NCBI GenBank assembly: GCA_016212295.1
Contig: JACRGO010000173.1
Coordinates: forward strand, 1-39,523
Origin: Nitrospinota bacterium
Lineage (GTDB): Bacteria > Nitrospinota > Nitrospinia > JACRGO01
Reading direction: 5' to 3'
DNA: 39,523 bases
Both the position numbers and the translations under genes were made by a program. Positions 30,982 to 39,523 of the stretch are shown one piece after another. Positions within the stretch are counted from its first letter, which is position 1. The number at the start of each line of letters is the position of its first letter. Below the pieces are notes generated by a model that was not told where the DNA came from, ran no database searches, and was given only the letters and a program-made list of their open reading frames with translations.

Positions 30982-32508
30982 TCAATTCCAAAGATAGTTA
31001 AGGGCCATGTTTATTTTTCTCTTGAAGCCGAAAAAAATCAATTTGAGGTTACTGGTGTTATTTCCGCTCATGTACTTAATGAATACAAGGGGCCTGAAGA
31101 CGGCCAGATTCAACATGGATGAAATGACCGCTTTTTTTCTCCACTGCAAGAGCCTTTCCATGCTCATGCCCGTGGGACGCATCATCGGGTCCTGGTAGGT
31201 GGCCCTGAAATAATCCGCCGGCGACGGATTGTCCTTCACGAACAGTTTTTCCCGCTTTGAAATTTCATACAGGGAAGTTCCAGGCAGCGGAGTTACTATG
31301 AAAAAGTGCGGAACAAGCCCCTTCCTAGAAAGCCTTTTCGCGAAGCTTACGGAAGTTTTTATCGTATTCTCCGTTTCTCCAGGGATGCCAAGAATAAAAA
31401 AACCTATCACGGTGATCCCAAATTCGTGGAGGATTTCAGCGGTTTTTTCCACCTCCTTCAAATCAAGTTTCTTTTTGATGGCGCTATTCAGAAATTCCTG
31501 GTCTCCGGATTCTATCCCGAGGGAAACCGATATGCAACCTGAGTCCCGCATGGCCCTGGCAAGACCTTCAGTCATGCGGTCCGCCCGTATTCCATTCGGG
31601 GCGCTCCAGGAAATGCTATTGTGCCTCTTAGCCATTTCCTGAAATATCTCTTCAGCCCTGGCCAAGTCCATTGTAAGATTGTCGTCTTCAAAAAGAAAAT
31701 GCCGCGCCCCGTATTCCTTCACCAGCAAGTCTATTTCCCCCAGCACGTTAGCCGGGGACCTGCCGCGCCACTTGGAACCGCATATATTATGAATGGAGCA
31801 GAAGACGCATTGATAGGGGCATCCCCTGCTGGAGATGATCGAGAAGGTGCGCAAATAGCCTCCACGTTGCCCCAGGCCCTTCTCGTTAGCCTCAAAGTAC
31901 CTGCCCATATCAAATTTATGATAGGCCGGATAAGGGATCTCGTCAAGATTCTTTACGCTCCCGCCATCCTTGGAAAAGATGGACTCTCCACCTTGTTTGA
32001 AGCAGACCCCCTTCACGGAAGGGCCATCCTCCTGAAATCCGTTCCGCAGCAATTCAAGAAACGGGATTTCCCCCTCTCCGCGAACCACCATATCGATGCT
32101 TTTTTCCCTGAGACAAGAAACCGGGTCGGAAGATGGATGGGCGCCGCCCGCGATAACTTTTATTTTTGGATTGCAGCTCTTTACGCTGTCTGCTATAAGG
32201 TAAAGCGATTCCGCCTGCGAGGTGAAGGTGCATGAGATGCCAACGACATCAGGGCGAATCGCTTCCAGCCTTTTCCTTAGTTCATCGAAGGTAAGGCCGA
32301 TATAGACGCGCTCCGGGTCAATCTCCGTCCGGGCGTCCCAACCGGAAACAAGGAGGTCCATGATTTGAATGCCGGCAAATCCAAAACTTTCCGCGTAAGA
32401 GGCCAGGTAACCAAGACCCAAAGGCAGCGGCAAGCCGCAACGGGAGAACATGGATTCAACATCGGATTTAGTGGATATCCAGCCTGGGGAGATAAGGCAA
32501 ACTTTCAC
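30982..32508 (-). CDS. Cobalamin-binding-domain radical SAM protein
   Basis: 508 residues. The N-terminal B12-binding domain spans about 1-180 (PLPLGLGYLASYAE, PDVVGISCTFTSQAES, VIAGGAHPSSDP, VVRGEGE). The radical SAM domain begins with RGCPYQCVFC, cysteines 230, 234 and 237, followed by FEDDNLTMDL and SLGIESGDQEFL. The B12 domain lacks the DxHxxG histidine, as in most class B members, which often methylate unactivated carbons. Set between glycosyltransferases, it may modify a sugar or lipid of the surface glycan; inference. Confidence 0.9.
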   Translation of the reverse strand: MKVCLISPGWISTKSDVESMFSRCGLPLPLGLGYLASYAESFGFAGIQIMDLLVSGWDARTEIDPERVYIGLTFDELRKRLEAIRPDVVGISCTFTSQAESLYLIADSVKSCNPKIKVIAGGAHPSSDPVSCLREKSIDMVVRGEGEIPFLELLRNGFQEDGPSVKGVCFKQGGESIFSKDGGSVKNLDEIPYPAYHKFDMGRYFEANEKGLGQRGGYLRTFSIISSRGCPYQCVFCSIHNICGSKWRGRSPANVLGEIDLLVKEYGARHFLFEDDNLTMDLARAEEIFQEMAKRHNSISWSAPNGIRADRMTEGLARAMRDSGCISVSLGIESGDQEFLNSAIKKKLDLKEVEKTAEILHEFGITVIGFFILGIPGETENTIKTSVSFAKRLSRKGLVPHFFIVTPLPGTSLYEISKREKLFVKDNPSPADYFRATYQDPMMRPTGMSMERLLQWRKKAVISSMLNLAVFRPLVFIKYMSGNNTSNLKLIFFGFKRKINMALNYLWN

Positions 32509-32565
32509 GGGAATAATAAGGAATAAAAAAATATTGTTTATATTGAAAGGCAGGAAAAAATATAG

Positions 32566-32631
32566 TCACCGCAAGGGCGCAAAGAACGCAAAGTTTAGAA
32601 TTTCCTTGCGGCCTCCGCGTCTTTGCGGTGA
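32566..32631. repeat. TCACCGCAAGG...CTTTGCGGTGA palindrome (family A)
   Basis: Arms TCACCGCAAGGGCGCAAAG from 32566 and CGCGTCTTTGCGGTGA ending 32631 are complementary. It begins four bases after the wecB stop and may act as its terminator. Confidence 0.8.
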
Positions 32632-32635
32632 AATA

Positions 32636-33781
32636 TCATTGTTTTTTTAGAAACCTTTTGATTTCCTCTTTTATCCTCTGTCCAGTTTTTCCATCGCCAA
32701 AGGGATTTTTCCGGTTTCTGAAGTCTTTGACTCTTTCAGGCCGGGCCAGAAAGGAGCTTACGCAATCAACGATATCACTTTTTTTAGTGCCGATCAATAA
32801 AGCGTTCCCGCCCTCCAATGCCTCGGCGCGTTCCGTTACCTTTCGCAGCACCAGGACAGGAATTCCAAAGGTAGGGGCCTCTTCCTGGACCCCGCCGGAA
32901 TCGGTGAGGATAAGAAAAGACCTGCGCATCAGATGCACGAATTCCTCATAATCCAGAGGTTCCACCAAAAGGACCCGTTCCTGGTTCCCGAGTATCCCAT
33001 TCACGGCCTTGCGGACGTTTGGATTCAAGTGGACCGGGAAGACAAATCTGACGTCAGGGAATTTTTTGACAATGGCAAGAATCGCCTTGAAGGTGTTTTC
33101 CATGGAAATACCGAAATTTTCCCTGCGATGCGTGGTGACCAGAACCACCTTCTCCCTGGAAAAATTAAGCTTTTTAAGTATTGGGCTTTTAAAAGAGTAT
33201 TTTTTAGAGGCGATCCACAGCAGGGAGTCGATTACGGTATTGCCTGTTACGAATATCTTTTTTTCCTCTACCGCCTGTTTTACAAGGTTTTCCCTGGCCC
33301 TTTGCGTTGGACAAAAATTCAGGGTCGAAATCACTGAAAGAAGCTGCCGGTTTCCTTCCTCTGGAAAGGGATGGTCATGGTCAAAAGTTCTAAGGCCAGC
33401 CTCCACATGGGCCACCGGGATTTTGTTGTAATAGGCGGCAAGGCCGGCGGCAAAGGCGGAGGTGGTGTCCCCCTGGCAAATTAGAAGGTCCGGCTTCTCC
33501 GCGTCAAGAATATTTTGCATGGACTGCAAAATCCTGGACGCAAGACAGGAAAGCTGTTGGCCTTTTTCCATAAGGTTCAGATCAATCCGCGGTTTAATCC
33601 CGAATACCTCCAGGGTTTGGTCCAGCATTTCCCTATGCTGTGCCGTGGCCACGACAATCGATTTAAAGCTCTTGTCTTCTTCCAGGGCGCGAATAACCGG
33701 TGCCAGTTTAATTACCTCCGGCCTGGTGCCAAAAACCGTCATGACCTTTTTTCTTTTTTCTTTTTTTTTGATTGCTTTCAT
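32636..33781 (-). CDS. wecB: UDP-N-acetylglucosamine 2-epimerase (non-hydrolysing)
   Basis: 381 residues. Interconverts UDP-GlcNAc and UDP-ManNAc, or the matching epimers in the FucNAc path. Signature segments are MTVFGTRPEVIKLAPVI, VVATAQHREMLDQ, ICQGDTTSAFAAG, VAHVEAGLRTFDHDHPFPEE, THRRENFG and LTDSGGVQEEAPTFGIPVLV. It overlaps the upstream membrane-TPR gene as ATGA, so the two are coupled. CapG-type epimerases share this fold, which is relevant given the cupin and SDR genes nearby. Confidence 0.95.
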   Translation of the reverse strand: MKAIKKKEKRKKVMTVFGTRPEVIKLAPVIRALEEDKSFKSIVVATAQHREMLDQTLEVFGIKPRIDLNLMEKGQQLSCLASRILQSMQNILDAEKPDLLICQGDTTSAFAAGLAAYYNKIPVAHVEAGLRTFDHDHPFPEEGNRQLLSVISTLNFCPTQRARENLVKQAVEEKKIFVTGNTVIDSLLWIASKKYSFKSPILKKLNFSREKVVLVTTHRRENFGISMENTFKAILAIVKKFPDVRFVFPVHLNPNVRKAVNGILGNQERVLLVEPLDYEEFVHLMRRSFLILTDSGGVQEEAPTFGIPVLVLRKVTERAEALEGGNALLIGTKKSDIVDCVSSFLARPERVKDFRNRKNPFGDGKTGQRIKEEIKRFLKKQ

Positions 33782-35916
33782 TCCATTTTCACCAAAATTT
33801 TGTTTACTTCCTGAATAGCCGCTTGGCTGGGGGCAAGTGTCCTGGCCTTATGGAGATACTCTTTCGCTTTTACCTGATCCCCAATATGCGCGGCGTAAAT
33901 CAGTCCCAGGTTTTTACAGGCAATCCAGGAAGAAGGATCAGAGGAAAGAATATATTCAAGATGAAAAATAGCTTCAGTGTATTTTGTCAAGGCCAAGTAA
34001 ATATCACTGGCTTCCAACCTGATAGCAGTGTCCTTTGGGTCCAACTCCAATGCCCCTTCAAAAATTTTGACCGCCTCCACAAGTTTACCTTGCCTTTTCA
34101 GCGTTTCTCCATATAGTTTTTCTATCGCCGGGTCTCTTCTATCCTGGAATTCAAGGCTTTTCCGAAAGCTCTCCTCGGCGTTTTCCATGCTTCCAGAGCT
34201 AAGACTCTTCAGCCCCAGAATTTTATATCTACTGGAAATCTCTGCTTTTTCCTTGGGGGGGTTGCAGGCAAGAAGGAGCGGAGGCAAGGAAGCAAAAAAG
34301 AGCAAAAGAAAAAAAGCGAGTCCCTTTGCCCAACTGTCTATCAGGGATTTTTGAAAACCAGCCCATTTGCAAAAAAATATTGAGAGCAGCAGAACGCATA
34401 CAGGTATAAAAAGCTGTAAAATGGGGGTGATCACCATGAAAAAATAATCGATAAATGTATTAAGCTGAAAGCTTTCCTGTTGAACAAGGTTCAGCCATGA
34501 GGTGGATCTGAAAAGAAAGGATGGCTCTTCGTTAAAAAGGAAGGGGATGTTTTTAAAGGACTTTAAAATGAACAGCGGATCATCCCAGGCCATGAATATT
34601 TTATATTGCGCCAATTGGATATACTGCCAGAAAATGAGAAAAATCCCGGCCAGGCATGAAATGATGACGCCTGTTTTTGACTTTACTCTATCCAGGACCG
34701 CCGCCAGTCCAATGGCAAAAAAGGGAAGGGACGGGGTCAGGTAACGCGTTCCATACTCAACTCCAAAACTCCAAAACGTCACCACCTGCAAAAGATTAAA
34801 TAAAAATCCTATAAAAAAGACGCCGCCGATGTAGCGATGTTTTTTGATGAATAAAAAAAATCCCGCAAACCCCAAAATCAGGGCAGGAGAGGCGAATAAC
34901 AGCCCCTTGTCCGCGCTGAAAAGAAGGGGACCAAGCCTGAAGTGGGAAAACCAATTAAATAGAACCTGCACGGATGAGCTTAAGGCCAGCGTGGAATCGG
35001 AAGTATTTTTCGCGTTCTCAAGGGAGAAATAATTATTAAATAATATCTTGGAAATAATCAAAACCGGTGAAAGCATTATTATTATAGGGACCATGAAAAG
35101 AACAAGGCCCTTCAGGAGGTTGGCCGCGTTTCTTTCGCCGGATTTAATGTCCGTCCAGCAATTCCGGCCCCATTCGCACAAGAAAATCACAATAATGGGC
35201 AGATCATTCAGCCTTACCACCGCCAGGACTCCGGCGGATATCCCAAGGAGAAGATAATAGGGGTTTTCTCTTTTGCCTTCAAAAAGAACCAGCCACAGGT
35301 ACAAAAACAGAATTACACAAAGAAACTCATTGGCATGGCCCATCCTGGAGCGGATAAAGGCATAGAATGGCAGGAATGAGGAAAAGCCTATAACAATGAC
35401 CGCCAAAAACGAGGCAAATCTTGAAAAAAAACGTTTGAGTATCAAGTATAACAGAAAAAGGCCGAACAACACGTTCGTGGAAGATCCGATCGCGGTTAAA
35501 ACATGATAAGGGGGTGAAAATCCGTTTGCCGGAAAGGGATAACCTAAGCCTTGGTAGATTAAAGTTATGATATGCCCTATTAAAAAATAAGGAAGCCAGG
35601 GGATCGCGTTTCCAAAGGAGTATATCCAGTTATGCGCGTAACCGGTGGAAGTCAGATTGTCACGGCTGCGGTAACCTTCTTCGTTGAAAAAATCGATATC
35701 GCCGTCGATAACCATTGAGCGGAGATAGGCATACCAAGAGGTGTCATCTGCTGAATCTATTTGGGTAATGGAGTAAAATCCGGTGTGAAGGTCCGGGGCA
35801 ATCCAAGGGCTGAAACGGCCCAAGGGCTCAAGCAGGAGGAAAAAAATAAAGAAAATCGCGGCAATAAAAAAATAGGCGGGGTCGAATGAATATATTTTGC
35901 TGTATCTGGATTTCAA
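33778..35916 (-). CDS. Large membrane protein, GT-C-like, with C-terminal TPR domain
   Basis: 712 residues. About 12 membrane segments to residue 560, with an early extracytoplasmic stretch containing GFYSITQIDSADDTSWYAYL; an acidic pair (ADD) there could be the GT-C catalytic site, but I cannot confirm. Residues about 580-710 form three to four TPR repeats (GSMENAEESFRKSLEF, GKLVEAVKIFEGALELDPKD, TKYTEAIFHLEYILSSDPSS). The TTG start at 35916 lies in the edge of a C-family repeat; no ATG is available for the next 60 codons. Probable glycan polymerase or transferase; inference. Confidence 0.72.
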   Translation of the reverse strand: MKSRYSKIYSFDPAYFFIAAIFFIFFLLLEPLGRFSPWIAPDLHTGFYSITQIDSADDTSWYAYLRSMVIDGDIDFFNEEGYRSRDNLTSTGYAHNWIYSFGNAIPWLPYFLIGHIITLIYQGLGYPFPANGFSPPYHVLTAIGSSTNVLFGLFLLYLILKRFFSRFASFLAVIVIGFSSFLPFYAFIRSRMGHANEFLCVILFLYLWLVLFEGKRENPYYLLLGISAGVLAVVRLNDLPIIVIFLCEWGRNCWTDIKSGERNAANLLKGLVLFMVPIIIMLSPVLIISKILFNNYFSLENAKNTSDSTLALSSSVQVLFNWFSHFRLGPLLFSADKGLLFASPALILGFAGFFLFIKKHRYIGGVFFIGFLFNLLQVVTFWSFGVEYGTRYLTPSLPFFAIGLAAVLDRVKSKTGVIISCLAGIFLIFWQYIQLAQYKIFMAWDDPLFILKSFKNIPFLFNEEPSFLFRSTSWLNLVQQESFQLNTFIDYFFMVITPILQLFIPVCVLLLSIFFCKWAGFQKSLIDSWAKGLAFFLLLFFASLPPLLLACNPPKEKAEISSRYKILGLKSLSSGSMENAEESFRKSLEFQDRRDPAIEKLYGETLKRQGKLVEAVKIFEGALELDPKDTAIRLEASDIYLALTKYTEAIFHLEYILSSDPSSWIACKNLGLIYAAHIGDQVKAKEYLHKARTLAPSQAAIQEVNKILVKME

Positions 35917-36102
35917 GGTTTTTCTTTAAAAATCAACTGGAAGCAGTGCGAGTGGCTAAAGTGAGCTAAAGTTTAAAGTGACTAAATAAAAAAGAAACCT
36001 ACCACAACTTTAGGCACTTTAGTTCACTTTAAACTTTAGTCACTCAGTTTTTTGGGAAATCCGCTATTTTCATTAATCAATTTGCGAAGCTATGGTCTTA
36101 TT
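35908..36102. repeat. Family C palindromic element, copy 2
   Basis: Second full copy of the element at 26187-26403: same start (TTTCAAGGTTTTTCTTTAAA), inner arms (GCGAGTGGCTAAAGTGAGCT / CACTTTAGTTCACTTT) and end (CTATTTTCATTAATCA). It overlaps the TTG start of the gene to its left and the TAA stop (36098-36100) of the gene to its right. Confidence 0.85.
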
Positions 36103-37075
36103 CACTGTCGGAATATTCAATCCGCCAAAGATCGCATTTCCCGCAAATCTTTTTTTGATTTTGCCGGAAATCGTTGAAATCCGAGGACTTCCAAATGCCG
36201 GCCAAATCCTCGCTCAGAATATTTCCCATGGATAAATTCGGCAGGAGACAGCAGGGGGTGACGTCCCCGGCATTATTTATATACACGTAGTTGTAAGTCT
36301 TGAGGCAATATCTGCCCATGCGGTGAAGCGCCCTTTTGATAAGCCTATAAACGGCCCTTTCCATTCCCTGGGAGATCGCGTATTGGATGCAATCCACCCG
36401 GACGCCCAGTTCGCGGCCCAGTTGGTTGGCCTTCCTGAAAATCCTCTTTTCCTCCCTTGGGCTGGGGCGCTCCATTTCAGGGGCAAACCTTGTATCTAAT
36501 CGCCCCAGGTTCACCCTGTCGCCTCCAACGCTCTTGCAAAGGCGGATCACCTCCATCACCTGCTCCCCGCCGCCTTTATGGACCGTGGCCTGCAAGGTGA
36601 CGGCAGGAGTTTTTCCTTGTCTGGCTTGAATCAGTTGGCGCATCCGTTCCATCCCGGCATTACTATGGTGTCCCCATTCAAGGCCGTTGGATGGGCTGTC
36701 AATGGAAAAAGACAAGGAGTCCAGACCCGATTCCACAACCCGCGGGACTAGGGAGTCATTCTTGAAAACTCCGTTGGTGGTTATTTGCAGCCAGAACCCT
36801 TTTTGCTTCGCGTACCGGATCATTTCGAAGATGTTGGGATGGAGGAAGGGTTCGCCCCATCCGGTTAAGGTGAGAATTTTCACCCCGTTCAGCCTGTCCA
36901 CGATGGCCTTCATACGTTCAAACGGGATATGTTCCTGGGTAACGTCCAGTTTTTCCCTGGGACACATCCTGCAATCCAGATTGCAAATATTGGTTATCTC
37001 AATCTGGGCGTGCAAAGGAGAAGGGGGGATATTGTACAGAATCCTGCCCATGGTTTCCTGGATCAATTCCAACAT
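36098..37075 (-). CDS. Radical SAM/SPASM protein
   Basis: 325 residues. The radical SAM motif CNLDCRMC has cysteines at 31, 35 and 38; LTGWGEPFLHP is the GGE-like strand. A C-terminal SPASM-type region holds several Cys (YCLKTYNYVYIN, GDVTPCCLLPN, KKICGKCDLW) for one or two auxiliary clusters. Related enzymes modify peptides or sugars. It starts with a one-base overlap (TGATG) on the GT2 gene and sits in the glycan cluster, so a sugar-nucleotide or lipid-linked sugar substrate is possible; inference. Confidence 0.88.
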   Translation of the reverse strand: MLELIQETMGRILYNIPPSPLHAQIEITNICNLDCRMCPREKLDVTQEHIPFERMKAIVDRLNGVKILTLTGWGEPFLHPNIFEMIRYAKQKGFWLQITTNGVFKNDSLVPRVVESGLDSLSFSIDSPSNGLEWGHHSNAGMERMRQLIQARQGKTPAVTLQATVHKGGGEQVMEVIRLCKSVGGDRVNLGRLDTRFAPEMERPSPREEKRIFRKANQLGRELGVRVDCIQYAISQGMERAVYRLIKRALHRMGRYCLKTYNYVYINNAGDVTPCCLLPNLSMGNILSEDLAGIWKSSDFNDFRQNQKKICGKCDLWRIEYSDSE

Positions 37076-38097
37076 CAGATAATTCCCTTAATAAAATTCC
37101 AGTAAATATTCAGAATCGGACTTAGGACGCTGTCAAGCATAACATGCCTTATCCCTCCTATTCGGAGATATCCTGAAAAAAGCTTAGTTATTTCTCTGTC
37201 ACTCACTTTCCTCCGGGCCTGGATGATTCTTCTTTTTGAAATAATTTTCGCCATTTCGGCCGCGATTTCGAAGTAGCTTCTTATTTTCTTGAAAACCCAC
37301 CCGCTAAGCAAGGCAAAATAAATTTCAGCCACTTCCACAAGGGCTGCTGCCGGGAGTATCAGAAACAAGGTCCTTGCCTCATAATTTTTCAGCAACAGAT
37401 GAATGCGGTTTTTCTCGGAGTGGTAAAACTTATCCAGGTTTTTATTGAAATGGTATTTATGGTATATCCTTGCGTTGGGGTTCACGATGATTTTATGGCC
37501 CGCCAGCCGGAACCGCCAGGAGAGGTCGTGGTCCTCGTGGTATAAAAAAAGGTCCTCGTCAAAGGCCCCGACCTCCTCAAGATCGCTTTTCCTGGCCATG
37601 AAAATTCCGCCGCAAGGGGTCTCCTCCATTTTTAGACCGGCCCTGTCAGGCTCGTCAATGTGTTTCGGCCAGGCGAGCCCGAGAAAATTGACTTCCACCC
37701 CGTATGAATTGATGAAACCGGGTTTATCCAAAAAGAGAATTTTTGGCACCACCGCCCCAACGCCTCTCTTTTCCAAGGTAAGGGCCAACTCCTCCAGGCA
37801 GTTTTTTTCAAGGCAGAGGTCGTTATTCAGGAAGAGGATGAAAAAACCCTTCGCCTCCAGAATTCCCTTGTTCACGGCGGAGCCGAATCCCAGGTTTTTC
37901 CCGTTTTCTATTATACGCACCCAGGGAAATTTCGAGCGGACGAATTCCACTGAGCCGTCAGTGGAGGCGTTATCCACCAAAATCACCTCTACATTCGGGT
38001 AGGATTGGGCCGAAAGAGAATTAAAGCAGCCATCAAGGTGCCCCTTTCCGTTCCAATTGACGACAATTACAGAAATTTTACTTGCGTCCGCGCTCAA
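37075..38097 (-). CDS. GT2 glycosyltransferase, rhamnosyltransferase-like
   Basis: 340 residues. ISVIVVNWNGKGHLDGCF, VILVDNASTDGS, ILFLNNDLCLEKN (DXD-like) and a late FDEDLFLYHEDHDLSWRFR are typical of the rhamnosyltransferase-like GT2 branch. Hydrophobic stretches near 250-275 may contact the membrane. The start is a TTG at 38097 overlapping the cupin stop as TTGA; no ATG is close. It transfers a sugar during surface polysaccharide assembly; donor unknown. Confidence 0.9.
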   Translation of the reverse strand: MSADASKISVIVVNWNGKGHLDGCFNSLSAQSYPNVEVILVDNASTDGSVEFVRSKFPWVRIIENGKNLGFGSAVNKGILEAKGFFILFLNNDLCLEKNCLEELALTLEKRGVGAVVPKILFLDKPGFINSYGVEVNFLGLAWPKHIDEPDRAGLKMEETPCGGIFMARKSDLEEVGAFDEDLFLYHEDHDLSWRFRLAGHKIIVNPNARIYHKYHFNKNLDKFYHSEKNRIHLLLKNYEARTLFLILPAAALVEVAEIYFALLSGWVFKKIRSYFEIAAEMAKIISKRRIIQARRKVSDREITKLFSGYLRIGGIRHVMLDSVLSPILNIYWNFIKGII

Positions 38098-38507
38098 GCG
38101 ATCTTCTTTTTAAAGGTATCAGGGTCTTCCGGATTGTACGCCTCGCTGATATAGATCAAAACCAAAAGGGGTTTGGTCCCGGAATTTTTCAGCGCATGCG
38201 TATGGTTGGGAGGAACGGCCACGCAAACCAGGTTATTTTCATCCATGGGAATTTCATCCCGTTCCCCGGTTTCGTTATTCTCCACTACAATGGACCCTTC
38301 CCCCTGGACGGCGCAGAACCATTCATGCTTACGGGTATGATAATGGTTCCCCTTGACCGCGCCAATGTCGGCCGCGGTCATGAATAGCTGGCCGAATTCA
38401 TGAGGAGTGGACAGACTCTCACTTCTCAGAATTTCCGCCAGCCAGCCTCTATCATCGGGTTTTACGTCCAGTTGGCGGACCACAACTTCCTTGTTTTTTA
38501 GTTTCAT
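38094..38507 (-). CDS. Cupin protein like the C-terminal domain of CapF
   Basis: 137 residues. A single double-stranded beta-helix with DRGWLAEILRSE, GAVKGNHYHTRKHEWF (metal His and Glu), GEGSIVVENN and VCVAVPPNHTHALKN. It resembles the cupin half of CapF and WxcM/FdtA-like sugar enzymes. CapF normally fuses this cupin to an SDR reductase; here an SDR gene is the next gene upstream (38568-39425), as if the fusion were split. Likely acts on a keto-sugar nucleotide. Confidence 0.82.
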   Translation of the reverse strand: MKLKNKEVVVRQLDVKPDDRGWLAEILRSESLSTPHEFGQLFMTAADIGAVKGNHYHTRKHEWFCAVQGEGSIVVENNETGERDEIPMDENNLVCVAVPPNHTHALKNSGTKPLLVLIYISEAYNPEDPDTFKKKIA

Positions 38508-38517
38508 GGCAATGTAT

Positions 38518-38575
38518 GAATAATTTCAAATCTCAAATTTCAAATCTCAGATTTCAAATTTTAAATCTTAGATTT
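38518..38575. repeat. CAAATCTCAAATTTC-type repeat (family B)
   Basis: Loose nine- to ten-base units (TTTCAAATCT, CAAATTTCAAATCTCAG, TTTAAATCTTAGATT) separate the SDR gene from the cupin gene. The SDR stop codon TAA falls in it. Confidence 0.75.
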
Positions 38576-39425
38576 TCTGCCCTTCAAACCACCTGTATGT
38601 TTTTCTTAAGCCTTCGGACAGCGGGGTTTTCACATCCCATCCCAGGGCCTTCCTTATTTTCCCGTTATCGCCTAGCTGGTATCCATTGGGTCCTTCGACC
38701 GGCTTGTATTCAACCACGGCCCTTTTGCCGGACACCTTTTCCAGTTCACCAAGGATATCCTTCAAGGAAAATAATTTCCCTCCGCAAAGATTAAAAGTTT
38801 CCGTCCCTTGCACAGGATACCCGATAAGTTCTCCAAAAGCCGAAACCACGTCCCCGATAAAGATAAAATCCCGCGCCTGGCTTCCATCGCCGTTGACAGT
38901 GATTGGTTTTCCCCTGGCTGCCAGCTCGCAAAAGGTTGAAATCACGGAATTATAAAAGGGACGGCAAAGGGGCCCGTAAACATTGGAAAGCCTTACTATG
39001 ACACTCTTGATCCCTGATATTCTGATTAAATCCTCTCCGCACCTCTTGGTGATTCCAAAAAGGGTTTGTGGGTTTGGAACGGCATCTTCGGCAATGGCTT
39101 TAATTGTTTCAAAAAGAGGGTACACCTGGAAGGATGAGATGAATATAAATTTTAAATCATCCGGTTTTCCGTATAACTTGATTGCTTCAAGAAGGTTGGA
39201 GGTCCCTATGATGTTGGCGCGGACCAACTCGGAATCATCGGCCCGGTTCAAGCCGCCAATGTGAAAAAGTACATCGAGTCCACTAACAAAGCTTTTGAAA
39301 CTTGAAACATCCAGTGATTTTTTTTTCCTGTCAAAGCGTCTTACCTCTGTCCCTTGTCGGCTGGAGAGAAACTCCACGAGATTCTGGCCTATAAAACCAT
39401 GGGACCCGGTTATCCCGATCAGCAT
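38568..39425 (-). CDS. NAD-dependent epimerase/dehydratase (SDR)
   Basis: 285 residues from ATG 39425, which places the Rossmann motif GITGSHGFIGQN at the very start; an ATG nine codons earlier adds only AT-rich residues. SDR landmarks are FHIGGLNRAD, FISSFQVYP, the YxxxK-type site read as FGITKRCGED (Phe where the catalytic Tyr usually is), VYGPLCRPF and DFIFIGDVVSAF. The Tyr-to-Phe change should be checked; if real, catalysis would be altered. The HxGxNR pattern and the adjacent cupin recall CapF, but a 4-epimerase is the alternative. Confidence 0.83.
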   Translation of the reverse strand: MLIGITGSHGFIGQNLVEFLSSRQGTEVRRFDRKKKSLDVSSFKSFVSGLDVLFHIGGLNRADDSELVRANIIGTSNLLEAIKLYGKPDDLKFIFISSFQVYPLFETIKAIAEDAVPNPQTLFGITKRCGEDLIRISGIKSVIVRLSNVYGPLCRPFYNSVISTFCELAARGKPITVNGDGSQARDFIFIGDVVSAFGELIGYPVQGTETFNLCGGKLFSLKDILGELEKVSGKRAVVEYKPVEGPNGYQLGDNGKIRKALGWDVKTPLSEGLRKTYRWFEGQKI

Positions 39426-39450
39426 AAAATTAAAATTTAAAAACTTTTTC

Positions 39451-39523
39451 ACCGCAGAGACGCTGAGGCGCAGAGAAAATCTCTGTAATTTTAAAATCTT
39501 TTCTTTGCGCCTCAGCGTCTCCG
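39451..39523. repeat. ACCGCAGAGACGCTGAGG palindrome (family A), reaching the window edge
   Basis: Arms 39453-39479 (CGCAGAGACGCTGAGGCGCA...) and 39499-39523 (TTTGCGCCTCAGCGTCTCC) are almost perfectly complementary, giving a hairpin of about 25 pairs. It lies upstream of the SDR gene. Confidence 0.85.

Overview
This 39.5 kb window comes from a Gram-negative-type, probably anaerobic or microaerobic bacterium of roughly 50% G+C. It carries a membrane-bound uptake [NiFe] hydrogenase, a V/A-type ATPase, a full selenocysteine (Sec) locus, a quinone methyltransferase and a polysaccharide cluster. Almost every intergenic gap holds palindromic repeats. Protein content would fit Desulfobacterota, Nitrospirota, Nitrospinota or a related uncultured phylum. 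There is no rRNA and I cannot assign a taxon.

Layout. (1) 0.08-5.9 kb, minus strand: an accessory, defence-like island. It holds a Mod-type adenine methyltransferase, a HigA-like regulator, a DUF488 fusion protein and a truncated DuOB-like protein in one tight operon. Next come decayed toxin-antitoxin genes, then a TcmP / three-Cys-motif radical SAM pair. (2) 6.5-8.6 kb, plus strand: a consensus-like promoter drives a DeoR-type regulator and an FtsZ. (3) 8.9-13.3 kb, plus strand: cytochrome b, hydrogenase small subunit, large subunit, second cytochrome b, then a strong hairpin terminator. (4) 18.6-13.6 kb, minus strand: V/A-ATPase subunits C-F-A-B, without D, E, I or K. (5) 18.6-19.3 kb: a repeat nest with a MITE-like element inserted in an older palindrome. 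(6) 19.3-24.0 kb, plus strand: selD (itself a selenoprotein gene with an in-frame UGA), selB, tRNA-Sec, selA. (7) 24.1-27.7 kb: a solitary periplasmic binding lipoprotein, a secreted SUMF1-fold protein, RNase HII and MenG/UbiE. (8) 27.7-39.5 kb, mostly minus strand: surface-glycan genes (two large membrane proteins with TPR tails, two GT2 glycosyltransferases, two radical SAM enzymes, WecB, a cupin and an SDR epimerase) plus tRNA-Gly(CCC).

How the parts may work together. The hydrogenase would oxidise periplasmic H2 and pass electrons through cytochrome b to a quinone pool, to which MenG contributes. The Sec locus is self-contained, and SelD is the only Sec protein visible here. The SDR, cupin and WecB-like proteins together resemble the CapF/CapG steps of UDP-N-acetyl-L-fucosamine synthesis.

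The strongest unusual signals are: the Asp replacing a proximal-cluster Cys in the hydrogenase; the mod-higA-DUF488-DuOB operon; the TcmP/radical SAM pair with a CX3CX3C motif; the DeoR-FtsZ operon; the incomplete V/A-ATPase; and several families of palindromic repeats that border genes and sometimes supply their start or stop codons.
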